NCBI GenBank assembly: GCA_030549205.1
Contig: JAUKTV010000003.1
Span: 1 to 64,000 of the forward strand
Direction of reading: 5' to 3'
Source: Apiosordaria backusii
Taxonomy: Eukaryota > Ascomycota > Sordariomycetes > Sordariales > Lasiosphaeriaceae
DNA: 64,000 bases
The notes beneath the pieces are model-generated. The model worked only from the letters and a program-made list of their open reading frames with translations. It ran no database searches and had not been told where the DNA came from. Each line of letters begins with the position of its first letter. Positions within the stretch are counted from its first letter, which is position 1. The position numbers were made by a program, and so were the translations under genes. Positions 49,778 to 60,244 of the stretch are shown piece by piece.

Positions 49778-50958
49778 ATGAGGCTCTCAAGCATCACCTC
49801 AGGCATTCTCGCCCTTGTCGGTCTCTCCCATGCCGCTTCCCTCACCCAGGTCTCCAACTTCGGGTCCAACCCAAGCGGCGCACGGTTCTACATCTACGTC
49901 CCCGATAGACTCGCCTCAAACCCGGCGATTATCACGGCTGTGCACTACTGCAGCGGTACCGCCAATGCCTTCTACACTGGCAGCCCTTACGCTCGTCTGG
50001 CTGATACGCACGGCTTCATTGTCGTGTACCCCGAGTCGCCTAACTCTGGCGGCTGCTGGGATGTCTCGTCGAACGCTGCTTACACCCGCAACAGTGGTGC
50101 CAACAGCCATGCCATTGTCAACATGGTGAACTGGACCATCGAGCAGTACAAGGCTGACAGAAACCGTGTCTTCCTTGCCGGCCTCAGCTCGGGCGCCATG
50201 ATGACCAACGTTTTGGCCGCCACATATCCCGATGTCTTCAAGGCTGCCAGCGCCTATGCGGGCGTCCCTGCTGGATGCTTCTACACTGGCACCACCGCTG
50301 GCTGGAACAACACCTGCGCCAACGGCCAGTCCATCACCACCCAGGAGCACTGGGCCCAAACTGCTCGCAACATGTACCCCGGTTACACTGGTCCGCGTCC
50401 AAGGATGATGATTTATCACGGCTCCGCCGACGATATCATCTACCCCAGAGTAAGCCCCCCTCATTCCCTCTATCACATCCCCCCGGAAGCCTTACCAATC
50501 TCCTATTCTAGAACTTCAACGAGACCATGAAGCAATGGGCCGGCGTCTTCGGCTACACCTACGGCTCCCCCGCCCAGACTCTCCCCAACAGCCCCGCTGC
50601 CCCCTACACCAAGTACGTCTATGGCGAGAACCTCGTGGGCATCTACGGCAGTGGTGTCACTCACAACATTCCCATCAACGGCGCACTTGACCTCGAGTGG
50701 TTCGGCATCACCGGCCAGCCCGCCGCTACCTCCTCCGCTGCCAGCGGCCCCACTACCACTCCTGTGGCTTCTAGCACCTTGACTACTTCTGTCAGGACTA
50801 CTTCCACTTCTTCTGCTGCCCCTGTTACGACTACTCCTGCGGGTTGCACTGCGCCGAGGTGGGGACAGTGCGGTGGTCAAGGATGGAGCGGGTGCACTGT
50901 TTGCGCGGCGCCCTATACGTGCACTTTTGGGAATAATTGGTATTCGCAGTGCTTGTAA
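49778..50958 (+). CDS. Secreted CE1 acetylxylan esterase-like enzyme with C-terminal CBM1
   Basis: The protein is 372 aa from exons 49778-50449 and 50512-50958, with a 62-nt GT-AG intron. A signal peptide covers residues 1-19. The esterase domain has the serine-hydrolase elbow GLSSGA with Ser137 as probable nucleophile, an Asp in GSADDIIYP and a His in [10 protein letters not shown], giving a complete triad. The motifs resemble fungal carbohydrate esterase family 1 acetylxylan esterases of the PHB-depolymerase-like type; feruloyl esterase is the alternative. A Ser/Thr/Pro linker leads to a CBM1 cellulose-binding module at the end ([12 protein letters not shown] through NNWYSQCL), with its cysteines and aromatic residues intact. 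It acts outside the cell on plant cell walls, in the same pathway as the GH3 xylosidase. Confidence 0.92.
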
Positions 50959-51337
50959 GGGGACTTAGACAGGAGGAAGTCCGGGTGACAGGAGGGGGAA
51001 GTGTATATATTGTATACCAGATGTATATTGAGAACATGTAGACATGTTTAGAACAAAGTGGATAATCTCAACCTTTGTGAATACAAAAGATCCGGGGTTT
51101 TACCACGAAACTCGCGTTTTTCCATTTTGGCAGTTGACTGGTGCGAACCGTGATCAATGATTCAGGACACAGGTAGTGGCGTTATTAAGGCGATATGGAA
51201 CCAATATTGGGACCCCAGGGAATTTTGTTGTTTTTCTGTGCAATATACAAGAGAGGAGTTCAGTTTTGCCCCTTGACATTTGTTGTCTATGTCTCTTAAA
51301 ATAACCCTTACTACACCTCTACATTAGTCCAAGAAAG
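50959..51337. other. Convergent intergenic region
   Basis: This 379-bp region holds the 3' ends of the esterase (+) and the membrane protein (-). No gene is recognised. Confidence 0.5.
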
Positions 51338-52459
51338 TCAGGGAGGTCGGGGCAGTGGTGGGAGAGGCCGCAGCGGTAGTGATGGGGGGAGGGACGGGTT
51401 ACCAAGCTCGGCAGCGCCTATCTCCAAGGGTAGTTCATGAATATCAAGCCTGAGCTCCCTTGGAGGTGGGTGGTTTCCATCGAGCTCTTGTGGTGAAAGG
51501 ATGTAGCGTTGGACTGAACTCTTGGATAGCTGGAGTTTTTCTTTGACTTTTAACCACCTCTTGGAATTCTGCTTCCCTTGGTTTCGTCTTCGAAAGAAAC
51601 AGATGAGGCAAGTTGTCAGGATGATGAAGCCGACTATTGGTATCAGGGTGACGGTTACCAGGAACGAAGTTCGGCCAACGTCAGGGGAGCTCGTGGGTTC
51701 TGAGAGTTTCATCGATGTCAGTAGCTGTATTGCTCTTCACTGGAAGTCCCTTCTTACCCGATGCGAATGTGGCTTCTGGTGATATTGAGTTTGTAGTTAT
51801 CAACACCCAAACGGATAGTGAAATCTGCATGGTTGTCTCTGGCGGCGCGATCGAGGTCACTTCTGGAATTGGTTCCGTTATAACTGTGGCGATGTAATCT
51901 CTTGATTTCGTCCTCCGTTTTGTTGGCATCCGAGTTGTACTCTGATCAGTGGCACTTGGATCGCTGTTCGACGCGGTCATTGTCGCCGTCATGAAGGATG
52001 GTGAGGTGGTAGTTGGCTTCAATGTTCTGTGGAGTTGTCTCGTCGGGTGGAAGCCCAGCACAATTGTCCAGTATTTGACCGTACACTGGATCGAAGTAAA
52101 ATTTCTTAACCATGGCTTGGTCCGCGCCATTCTTTTCAATGCAGGTTGTGCACTCTTCAAAAGCATTGCTGAACGCCGAATCATTCTTGCAAACCTCGTT
52201 GATGTCTGACTGCTTTGATCTTAACTCGGCGATGTCTGGAACCTGTCAGAACAAGAGCATCTCCGAGATTGCTCCTTAATACTCACCACATCGCGAGTGA
52301 CACACCTTTGGAACTGTGTTCTTGTTTACCGTGCCAGGAGTTTCTTGGTTCGTCATAGCCTTTGGTTGTCACAGTTGGGAGACTTTCAGATCAGTGCAAA
52401 AGAGACAGAAGAAAAGACCCGAGAAAGGAAACGACGAGAGAAAGAGAAAGCAAAGCCAT
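51338..52459 (-). CDS. Probable single-pass surface protein with Cys-rich ectodomain, 5' structure unresolved
   Basis: I do not recognise a named family, but a coherent architecture is visible on the minus strand. A hydrophobic signal-like start lies at 52459 (MALLSLSLVVSFLGSF). A cysteine-containing ectodomain starts at 52242 after a TCTGACAG acceptor (DINEVCKNDSAFSNAF, then EECTTC). A Ser/Thr/Pro stalk is encoded around 51,770-51,900. A 58-nt GT-AG intron (GTAAGA to CTCTCAG, about 51,703-51,760) joins it in frame to a transmembrane helix and a basic tail ending in proline-rich sequence at 51338. The frame change between ectodomain (readable to about 51,946) and stalk needs another intron that I could not place, or is a real frameshift. 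The first exon junctions are also uncertain. Confidence 0.5.
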
Positions 52460-52834
52460 CTTCGACGTGATCAGATCAGCTATTAAACAAGCATCGAAGC
52501 GCCAGTGAAATTACAAGGAAAACCGTGCAACGCAAAGGACCACAATGCGCGCAAGACAACAAAGCGAACCAATCTGAGTTGAGAGCAATTGATCAAACCT
52601 TCACTGATCGACATGGCGTTGCAATGATATCAGGAAAACACACCTCCTGAGACAGCTCAAATGAAATATGCTTAACTCCTGCAATGTTTGGTCCAGGGAA
52701 ATATCTTGCCGTTTTTAGGCTCGCCTATTGGGTGCCGTGATAACAAGTGGCACCGTCTACCTATCCGTAATACCCCTCTGCCAGGAATACATGTAGAAGT
52801 CACTTCAGCTCTCAGTCTCTGTCCATGGCTGAGC

Positions 52835-53822
52835 TCACCCCAACATGTGATCGAGCGCCTGTAAAATAACATTGGACTTAACAGCGCATCCGCCATTTCC
52901 CTTCGCTTTACAGCCACCTTCTAAAGCTCTGGCAACGTAATCCATCTTCTCTTCAGATACAGCGTAGGGTATGAGCATGTCATATGCCTTCCTACACTCG
53001 ATGTCCCCATCACATGCAGCACCCTGAGGCAGCTCACCTGAATCGAGAGGGGCAGGGACCATGGTGATGTCCGCCGCAGGATTTTCTGCAAGTCGGGTAA
53101 GAAGTTTGCATGAAGGCACTTCACCATGACGGGCCACACTTTCAACCTCCGGCTCCGAGATTGAAGCTTCTTCACTTGCCGCTGTTGGATCGCGACCCGC
53201 CGCTGCGGCTCTGGGGTCTGAAGGATCGGGCGAGGATGGTTTATTCTGCGACGGCTCCATGGTACAGTGCGGGGTGCCGCCACCGCCGCTCTCCGATACA
53301 CTTCCGGGAGTCAATGTCTGCTTTCCGCTGGCATCCTCGTTCTTTTGGCTGGCTGCAAATGTGCCAACCCGCCTGGCCAGCTGTTCTATTTCTAGCTGTC
53401 GGCCGCAATTCGCCCTGTCGCCGTTTCCTCCGCAACCTGCCCACACGTCAATCTCCTCGTCGGCAAAACCCACCAGCCGAAGGAGTTCTCGGAGCCGTCC
53501 ATTCTCAAGCACGACTTGGCATGCCGCTTGCTGTACTTCCTTTGTCGCTTGTATTCCTGTCTCTCGCGCCTCTGCCAGCTTACTCTCGAGGTCCAACACG
53601 TACTCTTTGCGGCGGGCTCGGTACCGACGCTTGTTCTCGGTCAAACGTTGCGTTTTCGCGGCGTTGGAGCATTGGGGGTCGGGCTGCTTGCTTGTTAACG
53701 GCGTCTGCACGTGCTTCAGTCATATTGTGTTAAGACGAAGAAGCAGGGCGACTTGCGATTATGGAATGCGGCGGGGTGGGGAAGCTAGTCTTCTTCTTTC
53801 GCAGTTCGGGGGAAGACGCCAT
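52835..53822 (-). CDS. bZIP transcription factor with Cys-containing C-terminus, start exon uncertain
   Basis: A coding body of about 290 residues runs from 53710 to 52835 with no ATG of its own in frame. A 5' exon starting at ATG 53822 (MASSPELRKKKTSF) probably splices in, but I could not fix the junction. The basic region has ENKRRYRARRKEYV with the N-x7-R spacing of bZIP proteins, followed directly by a leucine-zipper-like helix (about residues 38-75). The middle is low-complexity Ser/Pro/Ala. The C-terminal 80 residues are conserved-looking and contain five cysteines (ACD, ECR, GCK, GCAV and an upstream SCK). The basic region is unlike the Yap consensus NxxAQxxFR. It is a nuclear regulator by family and is divergent from the arsenate-reductase-like gene, about 450 bp apart. 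Confidence 0.75.
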
Positions 53823-54267
53823 TTCTGTTAAGTTTGTCGTTGAAGGAGCTGGAACTCTCGGACGAGGGGCTGAGGATGTCTGAGGAGAACCAGCCAACCT
53901 TGTCCCCCTGTTGTGAGGCCACGCCAAGACGGACACATGACAGTCAAAAGAAATGTTCCGAGCGCTACTATTACAACATGGTTTCGACAACAAAGAAACT
54001 TACCAACATTAACGTTAGCCCCACGAAGGAACGCCTGTGCACCCCAGCCATGATCCGAGGCTGGATGAGCCAGCCCCTCAGCACGATTAGATGCACGGGA
54101 ATGATGAGGCAATGCTATAGTTCTTTTGCGCGTGCATTGCAGGATACCACATACCGAGACATTGGAGGCGGTCCTCTACTATATAGATAGTGGCCTTACG
54201 CCTTTACACCCCTTGATATCCTGGGATAAAATTTCCTTGCCACATCGCCCACCCTCATTTCCCTACC
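53823..54267. promoter_or_regulatory. Shared divergent promoter region of bZIP and arsenate-reductase-like genes
   Basis: The 445-bp spacer separates two divergently oriented starts. Short frames within it lack family matches. Its length makes a bidirectional promoter plausible; no specific operator could be identified by eye. Confidence 0.35.
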
Positions 54268-54872
54268 ATGGCCTCCACGGACTTGAAAACAAAATGTACC
54301 TGGTTCGAGGCGTACCCTCCGCCGAAGAATAGGCAGTCAGAGACTGTGACAAGGGACGGGCTTCGCCAATGGATTCTCGAGGATCAAAGTCCGGACAAAA
54401 AGTTCATTGTTGTTGACGTACGCCGCGAGGATCACGAGGTATTTGAACCAAGTCCCCAAGCTCGTGCGCACGTCTCATGGTGATATGTTTAGGGCGGGAC
54501 AATCAAGCGCGCGATCAACCTCCCCGCGCAGACCATATATCCATCTTTGCCAACTACCTTATATAGGTACGCTCTGATCAAGGCTGCCGGGATCAAGAGG
54601 GTGATTTGGACATGCAGCAAGTCAAATCCCACTTATCCTACAGATTGCCAACATTAAGACATACTGACCGGCCTACAGCTACTTCACGCAAACGCGGCAA
54701 CTTGGCAGCTGGATGGTTTGCGGACTTGCTCAGCGAGAAAGGTGATTCAGAGATTGAGAGCTTTGCGCTTCTCGAGGGAATTCTTGGCTGGCCAACCGCC
54801 GGTGAGGAATTTACCAATCTGATGGAGGGGTATGAGGAGGCAGTGTGGAAACGGGACCATTCTGGCCACTAA
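54268..54872 (+). CDS. Rhodanese/Cdc25-like protein with CX5R loop, arsenate-reductase-like, with a GC-AG intron
   Basis: The protein is 162 aa from exons 54268-54438, 54493-54616 and 54679-54872. Intron 1 is GT-AG (54 nt). Intron 2 needs the GC donor GCAAGT at 54617. It then reads VIWTC-TTSRKRG-NLAAGWFADLL in frame, whereas the overlapping GT two bases later leaves exon 3 out of frame. The rhodanese domain has VVDVRREDHEGGTIK at its N-terminal half and a C-x5-R active loop (Cys-Thr-Thr-Ser-Arg-Lys-Arg), as in Cdc25-like arsenate reductases (yeast Arr2/Ych1 group). Predicted roles are reduction of arsenate with glutathione or glutaredoxin, or phosphatase activity. The chromate transporter gene follows 367 bp downstream. 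Confidence 0.85.
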
Positions 54873-55239
54873 TCTGAGGTCAGCAAGGATGCTCATCAGC
54901 CATTTCTCAGCGTGGATTTAGTCTGGAACGGAGTTACTGCCACATGGAATTACCAGTTTCTCAGTTCCCAACTTTGAGCCAATGAAAATTGAGCTGTCCG
55001 TCCATCAGGTCAAAGGGACAGGATGGTCGATCACCACTCCACCCCCACACCCCGACTGACGCTAGCTAGGGGGGCTGCATCTTGGCCGTTGGCCAATCAT
55101 AGCGCTCCTGTCCGTCCATCGACAACTTACAAGCCCAAGGGAGTTGGACATAAGACAAGGCAACGTGAGCCATGATTTCAGACGTGAACTCTCACCAACA
55201 CGCACACCATCAAAGCATCCCCCCAGCATCCCCTACAGA

Positions 55240-56894
55240 ATGGCGACGGTACTTGCACCACCAGACCAGAAGAAGGCAGACGTCGAGTCCCAGAGGGTCG
55301 ACCCGGTCGACCCTCCCCAGGCCTATGAGAAGAAATTGACATCCGACGCTGGCTCCTCCTCCGACCATATGGGACTCAGCGACAACAGCAACGTCCCCAA
55401 GCTGTCGTACTTGCAGCTCTTCTGGTTCTTCTTTTACAATTTTGGCCTCTTCGCCTGGGGCGGTCCCGTTGCACAGATCGCTCTGATCAAGGAGAAGCTC
55501 GTGGTTCAGGACAGATGGATCACACTCCCACGCTTTCAGCGCGTCTTCTCCGTATACCAGATCCTTCCCGGGCCCGAGGCCGCCGAGCTGTGCATGTTCT
55601 TCGGCTGCTTGTCAGCCGGCAGGATAGGTGGTATCATTGCCGGGATAGCATTCGTTCTGCCGGGCTTTGTGTTGATGCTCCTGGCCAGCTATCTGTACTC
55701 GCTGGCTGGGTTCGAGAACAAGTACTTTAATGCTTCGTTCCGGGCTTTGCAGCCCATCGTGGCAGCAATGGTAGGAACCCGCCATTTACCCTACATGTTT
55801 CTCCTGGAGAGACCATCTTTGCCTGACCCCTCTCACAGATCCTCCGAGCCACTCACAAAATAGCCGATCACTCCGTCAGGAAGCATGACACCAAGAAGAC
55901 CGACCCGTTTCTCATCATGGCGGCCATCTGCACGGCAATCAATATGGCCCTTCGCATCAACATGTCAGTATCCCTGTCCGTTCAAGCGAGAGACACCAGC
56001 TCCAGTGTTTTGGCCGAGCTAATACGATTGTCTTTTTAGTTTCATCTCCCTCGGTCTCTACGGCGTGATCTATACCTTCATCGCTCGGCGTCTTTGGATC
56101 CCCGCAGCCACACTCTTCATCCTGCAATACGTTGGGTTCGCACTTTATGTTGTGTTCCGTGGCGTACCCTCACCCGTGTCGTTGGCGCTTGGGATCGCAA
56201 AGACCCCCTCATTGATCAACCTTTTCGTACTCGGCTTGGTAGCCGGTACCCTCTCGTTTGGTGGTGCGTACACGGCGATTCCGTTCGTGCAGGTCGAGGC
56301 TGTCCTGATGGGGGCATGGCTCCCGCAGAGTGTGTTTATTGATGGAATCGCCATTGGGAACATCTTGCCGGCACCACTTGTTATATTTGCGACATTCGTG
56401 GGTTTCCAGGGCGCGTACTTGGATGGTTCCATCGGCAACGCATTTGCGGGAGCGGTTGTTATCACGCTGGGGATGTTCTTCCCGTGTTTTCTGTTCACCA
56501 TTGCGGGCCATGAGCTGTTGGAGAAGTTAGTTCGGAATAAGGTCAGTAGTTCCGTCTCTGATTACTCCCTCCTCACTGCTTGGGTAACGTTTACTAACCG
56601 CTCCAATCTGGATAACAGTTCCTTGCCAGCTTCTTCGACGGCCTGTGCGGCGCGGTCATTGGTGTTATCGCCGTCATCGCGATGCAGATTCTCAAAGCTA
56701 GCGTTGAGGGTGCCCTCGACAGGGTGAAGGAGAAACCTCTTGGTGAGGCGATCACCGCAACAGCTCAGGTCGGCCCAGCAGCTGTCCTCTACATGCTTGC
56801 TCTCGTGGTTTTGTACAAGTTTACGAATAAGTACACAGCACTCTTGTTAGTGATTATGGGTGCCGTCGCGGGTCAGTTTCTCTTTTTAGATTAG
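55240..56894 (+). CDS. chr-1: Chromate ion transporter, two-domain CHR family
   Basis: The protein is 477 aa from four exons: 55240-55770, 55839-55963, 56040-56541 and 56619-56894. All introns are GT-AG and keep frame. The protein has two homologous CHR domains. The first carries NFGLFAWGGPVAQIALIKEKLV and the LPGPEAAELC segment (about residues 65-180). The second carries LSFGGAYTAIPFVQVEAV and FVGFQGAYLDG (about 285-400). Each domain has a set of hydrophobic helices. Fungal members of the chromate transporter family lie in the plasma membrane; in Neurospora chr-1 promotes chromate uptake and sensitivity, while bacterial ChrA exports chromate, so direction cannot be read from sequence. A CCAAT box lies at 55093-55097. 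Together with its upstream neighbour it suggests oxyanion handling. Confidence 0.9.
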
Positions 56895-57731
56895 GCGACG
56901 GAAGTATTCCGGTTGGAGCACTACTACAAAAATGGCAGTTCGAGGCGACCATCATAGGTACATAGGTAGTCGGGTCGTATGGCCGTCGCAATGGTGACTG
57001 TGTCAAAAGTCGCATTTGAACCTCCACCGCACCAATATATCGTAATACCAGGAGAGTTAGAGGCTAAGATCGTGGTCGCTACTGTTTGTGATATCATGAG
57101 ATCGATGCATCAGCTGCTCCAAGAAATATACGGTACCTTTATTTCCGGCTGCATCTACCCTCCACTCCTGCTTTATTGTCGGAGATCGAGCCCCCTGGTT
57201 GGATGGGTTGGCCGAGGTTTCCATTGAAAGCTGAATCTAAGCGTAAAATTTGCAGATTCTCCAACCCCGCCACAGCGCCACTGACCGTGTAACCTGATGT
57301 GCCGGCGCAGTCTCATATCGATGTGACTGTGTGGAGGAGGACTCGGGGAGTCCCTGTATGGCTGATCGGGGGGCCGCCTTTCCCGAAAGACTGGGGGTTA
57401 TTGGAGAATTGAGGACCACTTACCTTATCGAGTAAAAGAGTTCGCCCTCGGTGTCTTAAGAGTTGATCGTTACAATCTTGATAGCGTCGTCACTGGGAGG
57501 GCAACCAACTTTACAAAACTGAGGAAGTTGAACTTGACGTCGATAACAATCGGGTATCGCAGGAACAGCCCTTTAGATAAATAGACACTCTCTATCTGCC
57601 TCAAATGGCTTTTTCTATCCCAAAGAAAGCATCATCAGCATCACTTCACTTTCACACACTGAGATACAGATCAATATCACAAACACCAAAAACACCAAAC
57701 AATCAGAACAAGGCAAATACCCACCGCCATA
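56895..57731. other. Intergenic region between chromate transporter and terpene cyclase relic
   Basis: This is 837 bp with no supported gene. A TATAAATAG-like and CT-rich stretch at about 57,575-57,660 resembles the promoter and leader of the following pseudogene. Confidence 0.4.
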
Positions 57732-58280
57732 ATGAACTACACCCACTCAACCCTCATCCCCCTCATCCCCCTCTCCTCCTACTCAACCGACGGCCTCTGC
57801 GACGGCATCCCCCTCCGCGTCCACAAACATCAGATCCTCGAAGACCTAGGCTGCATCAGAGCCCAAGAGAGGCTGGCGCAAGTACGTAGCCCCAATCGGT
57901 ATCGTCAAAGGTCTTCTAGGCCCCCAATACAACATCGTCTCGACCATGTCCCCGAGACCAAACCCGAACGCTTCGAGGCCCTTTCCTATTTCAACGAGTT
58001 CGTCGGTCTGCACGATGACGTCGTAGAAGAGGTGCAACAGTCCCTAGGGGATGAACAAAACGATGAAGCCAGGAATATCTGCCTGGACACCGCCGCTGGG
58101 GTCTTGAGAAAACATAATAAAGGGATACGGGACGGCAGAAGATGATTGCTTCCGTTGCTGAGCGGATGACCAAGATTGATCCCGTCCCGGCGGCGGTGGC
58201 TTTACGGCTCTGGGCGGAGTGGTTTGATCAAGGGTCGGGGAGGAAGTTCCATACCAAATTTAGGTCGTTGGATGAGTTAG
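57732..58280 (+). pseudogene. Truncated, frameshifted class I terpene cyclase (diterpene/sesterterpene synthase-like)
   Basis: Homology runs through three frames without possible introns. It starts in one frame (GIPLRVHKHQILEDLG), moves to a second (WRKYVAPIGIVKG through STMSP, about 57,874-57,950) and returns to the first (PETKPERFEALSYFNEF and LHDDVVEE). It then moves to a third from 58,142 (MIASVAERMTKIDP, LRLWAEWFDQGSGRKFHTKF). The LHDDVVEE segment is the Asp-rich Mg2+ motif region of class I cyclases, as in bifunctional fungal terpene synthases. Homology stops abruptly after LDE at about 58,280, so the second metal motif (NSE/DTE) and any prenyltransferase domain are missing. At least three frameshifts plus truncation mean no functional product. 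Confidence 0.78.
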
Positions 58281-60244
58281 GTAGTCTCGTCCCAGGGTTG
58301 GAGGGACAAAGCAGAGCAATTCTCTTGGTCGTTATCCAACAGCAACAAGAAACTCATCCAAGATTGAAAGCCATCAGAGCTCTGAAAGGAACCAAGTCGA
58401 CTCGAAAGATCATCCGGCGATAAGTCTGAGTCTAGGATATTCGAAGTCATGTAAAGGGTGGCGTATTCTAGCAGTGGGTACTGAGCCAGCATTTTCTCCG
58501 GATGTATGAATCCCAGGTCGCTGCCGCCTGTCGGTTTCCATTCAATGCCTTGAATGTATGACAAACAAGCCAATCCTATTGTCCGATGACATGCTCCTGG
58601 AGTAAGGCGAAAGAACTCGATATCTTGATCCATGTCGTCCTATTTTTCCGCGGGCCGAAGGGGGAATTGTCGGATCGATGTATGCCCCAAGCAGACATAA
58701 TTGTTCTGAATGGTGATGAAGTCTCCGCAGGAGGCAATGATCCCTTCGTCGCTGATGATGTTCTCACTGCGCATGGATGTTGTCGTGGTGGACTGCTGAG
58801 AGAAGGAATAAGCCAGTCGAAGTTCCATCACGGTGAGGGGTCTCGAGGCGCCGACGATGAGCCTTAATAGACCCCGGGTACGTTCCATTCCGACCGAGAT
58901 CTTGTTTGGTCGACCATGAAGTCTTGCCTTGAGCAGGAAGAAGAGCCGGTGGTACTCTCTGTCAAGTTGATCAGGAACTCTTTGTAGAGTGCATTCAACC
59001 TCATTTGTGCTGTAAGATGACCGTAGCTCTTTGAAGACAAGCTTAATCCAGAGGAACATCACAGTCGATCTTGCTTCCAGGTCTTGCCGGATTTTATTTC
59101 GCAGTTCAAGGTCCGTGATTGTGGGGCAGTTCTCCAATTCGAACGCAATCAGTTTGGCCAAGTCACCACGAACCAGATTCCTAGTCATCTCAATGTGATG
59201 TGGCCATTTTCGAAGGGCTGTGCTAAGACTGACCGATCAGGAGAAGCCAAATGTGAGTAGCATCTTGCAATAATTTGGTGATATAACTCAGTGGTCCGCC
59301 GTTAAAGTCATTCCAGTCGTCAAGCGATTTGTCGATGCCGTCAAGAATGCAATAAATGGGTCTTGAGTGTTGCTTGCTAAGCTTGACGATCTCGATAACG
59401 AGGTGTTTGCCGCTGGCCAAGTCCTCACACGCGAGCAGATGTGGTATCTGGCGAGTCTGCTCGGCTACAGGCAAGCTCTTCAACAACTGCCACAGTACTG
59501 TACGTAGCATTGCTTCAGCCCGTCGCTCCCTTTCAGCGCCGGCCCAGAATGAAAAGAACAGGGTGATATCACCCCGTTTGCGGAGTCCCTCGCCACGGAT
59601 GCTGCAAGAACGGATTTCCCGCTTCCTTTCACGCCATGAATGATGAGCGTTCTCTGTGCACTTGCCAATAAGCCAGTCGGTAGACTAGCAGCACCTCCCG
59701 TGGATGCCCAACAGGAGTACAATGGGTGTGACCATATCCACTCGAGTGTCCCATGAAGCTTTTCGGGGGTGAAATTGGCGGTCGAGGGTTTGAGGCGTTT
59801 CAATAATTGGGAATGCTGTTGTATTTGTGCTTGGCGTTCGGAAAGATAGGTCTGCAAGGAGAGTTGAAGGCGGTCGATCCGTTGGGCCTGTTCCTTGAAG
59901 TCCCTTTCGAATCCCTTAACCGCCAGGAGTACTCTCTTAACAAAGCCAGGCCCTCCATCCTTCCCGTTGACTTTGTTAACAAGGCAATTTAGAGTGAAAA
60001 TTTCGGTTTTGGCTTCTCGGATTAGCTGTTCAATCCCGCCATTTTCGAGTGAATTTGTGGCATCGGTTTTGGTTCGTCGGTGTATGTTTTCGAGAGTGTT
60101 TTCGAGAGCAGTCAGTTGTGTCTAGATGCCGCGAGCAACTGATGCTGTGCGGTTCCTACTACTAATTTTCTCGATTTCAGTTGCGGTTTGTCGCAACAAT
60201 TTGATCAGTGCCGGTATTGCTGCAACGACTCCTACCACCTCCAT
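58277..60244 (-). pseudogene. Degenerate NACHT-type NLR (STAND NTPase) pseudogene
   Basis: On the minus strand the reading starts at ATG 60244 with a helical N-terminal domain (MEVVGVVAAIPALIKLL) like the N-terminal effector regions of fungal NLRs. It continues through a coiled segment to a P-loop, HGVKGSGKSVLAAS (about 59,600-59,650), and a Walker B motif, IYCILDGIDKS (about 59,330-59,360). Further NACHT helical-domain sequence follows (PHHIEMTRNLVRGDLAKLI, then GASRPLTVMELRLAYSF). Two in-frame TAG codons (near 60,125 and at about 58,640) and two single-base frameshifts (near 59,490 and 59,215) break it. No WD40, ankyrin or TPR repeat region follows; it ends at the terpene cyclase junction. 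Intact relatives work in heterokaryon incompatibility or immunity. Confidence 0.8.

Noticed and set aside
57846..58423. Open frame 58142-58423 as a separate small protein
   Set aside because: Its first half is terpene cyclase homology in a shifted frame and its second half is antisense of the NLR relic, so it is not a gene.
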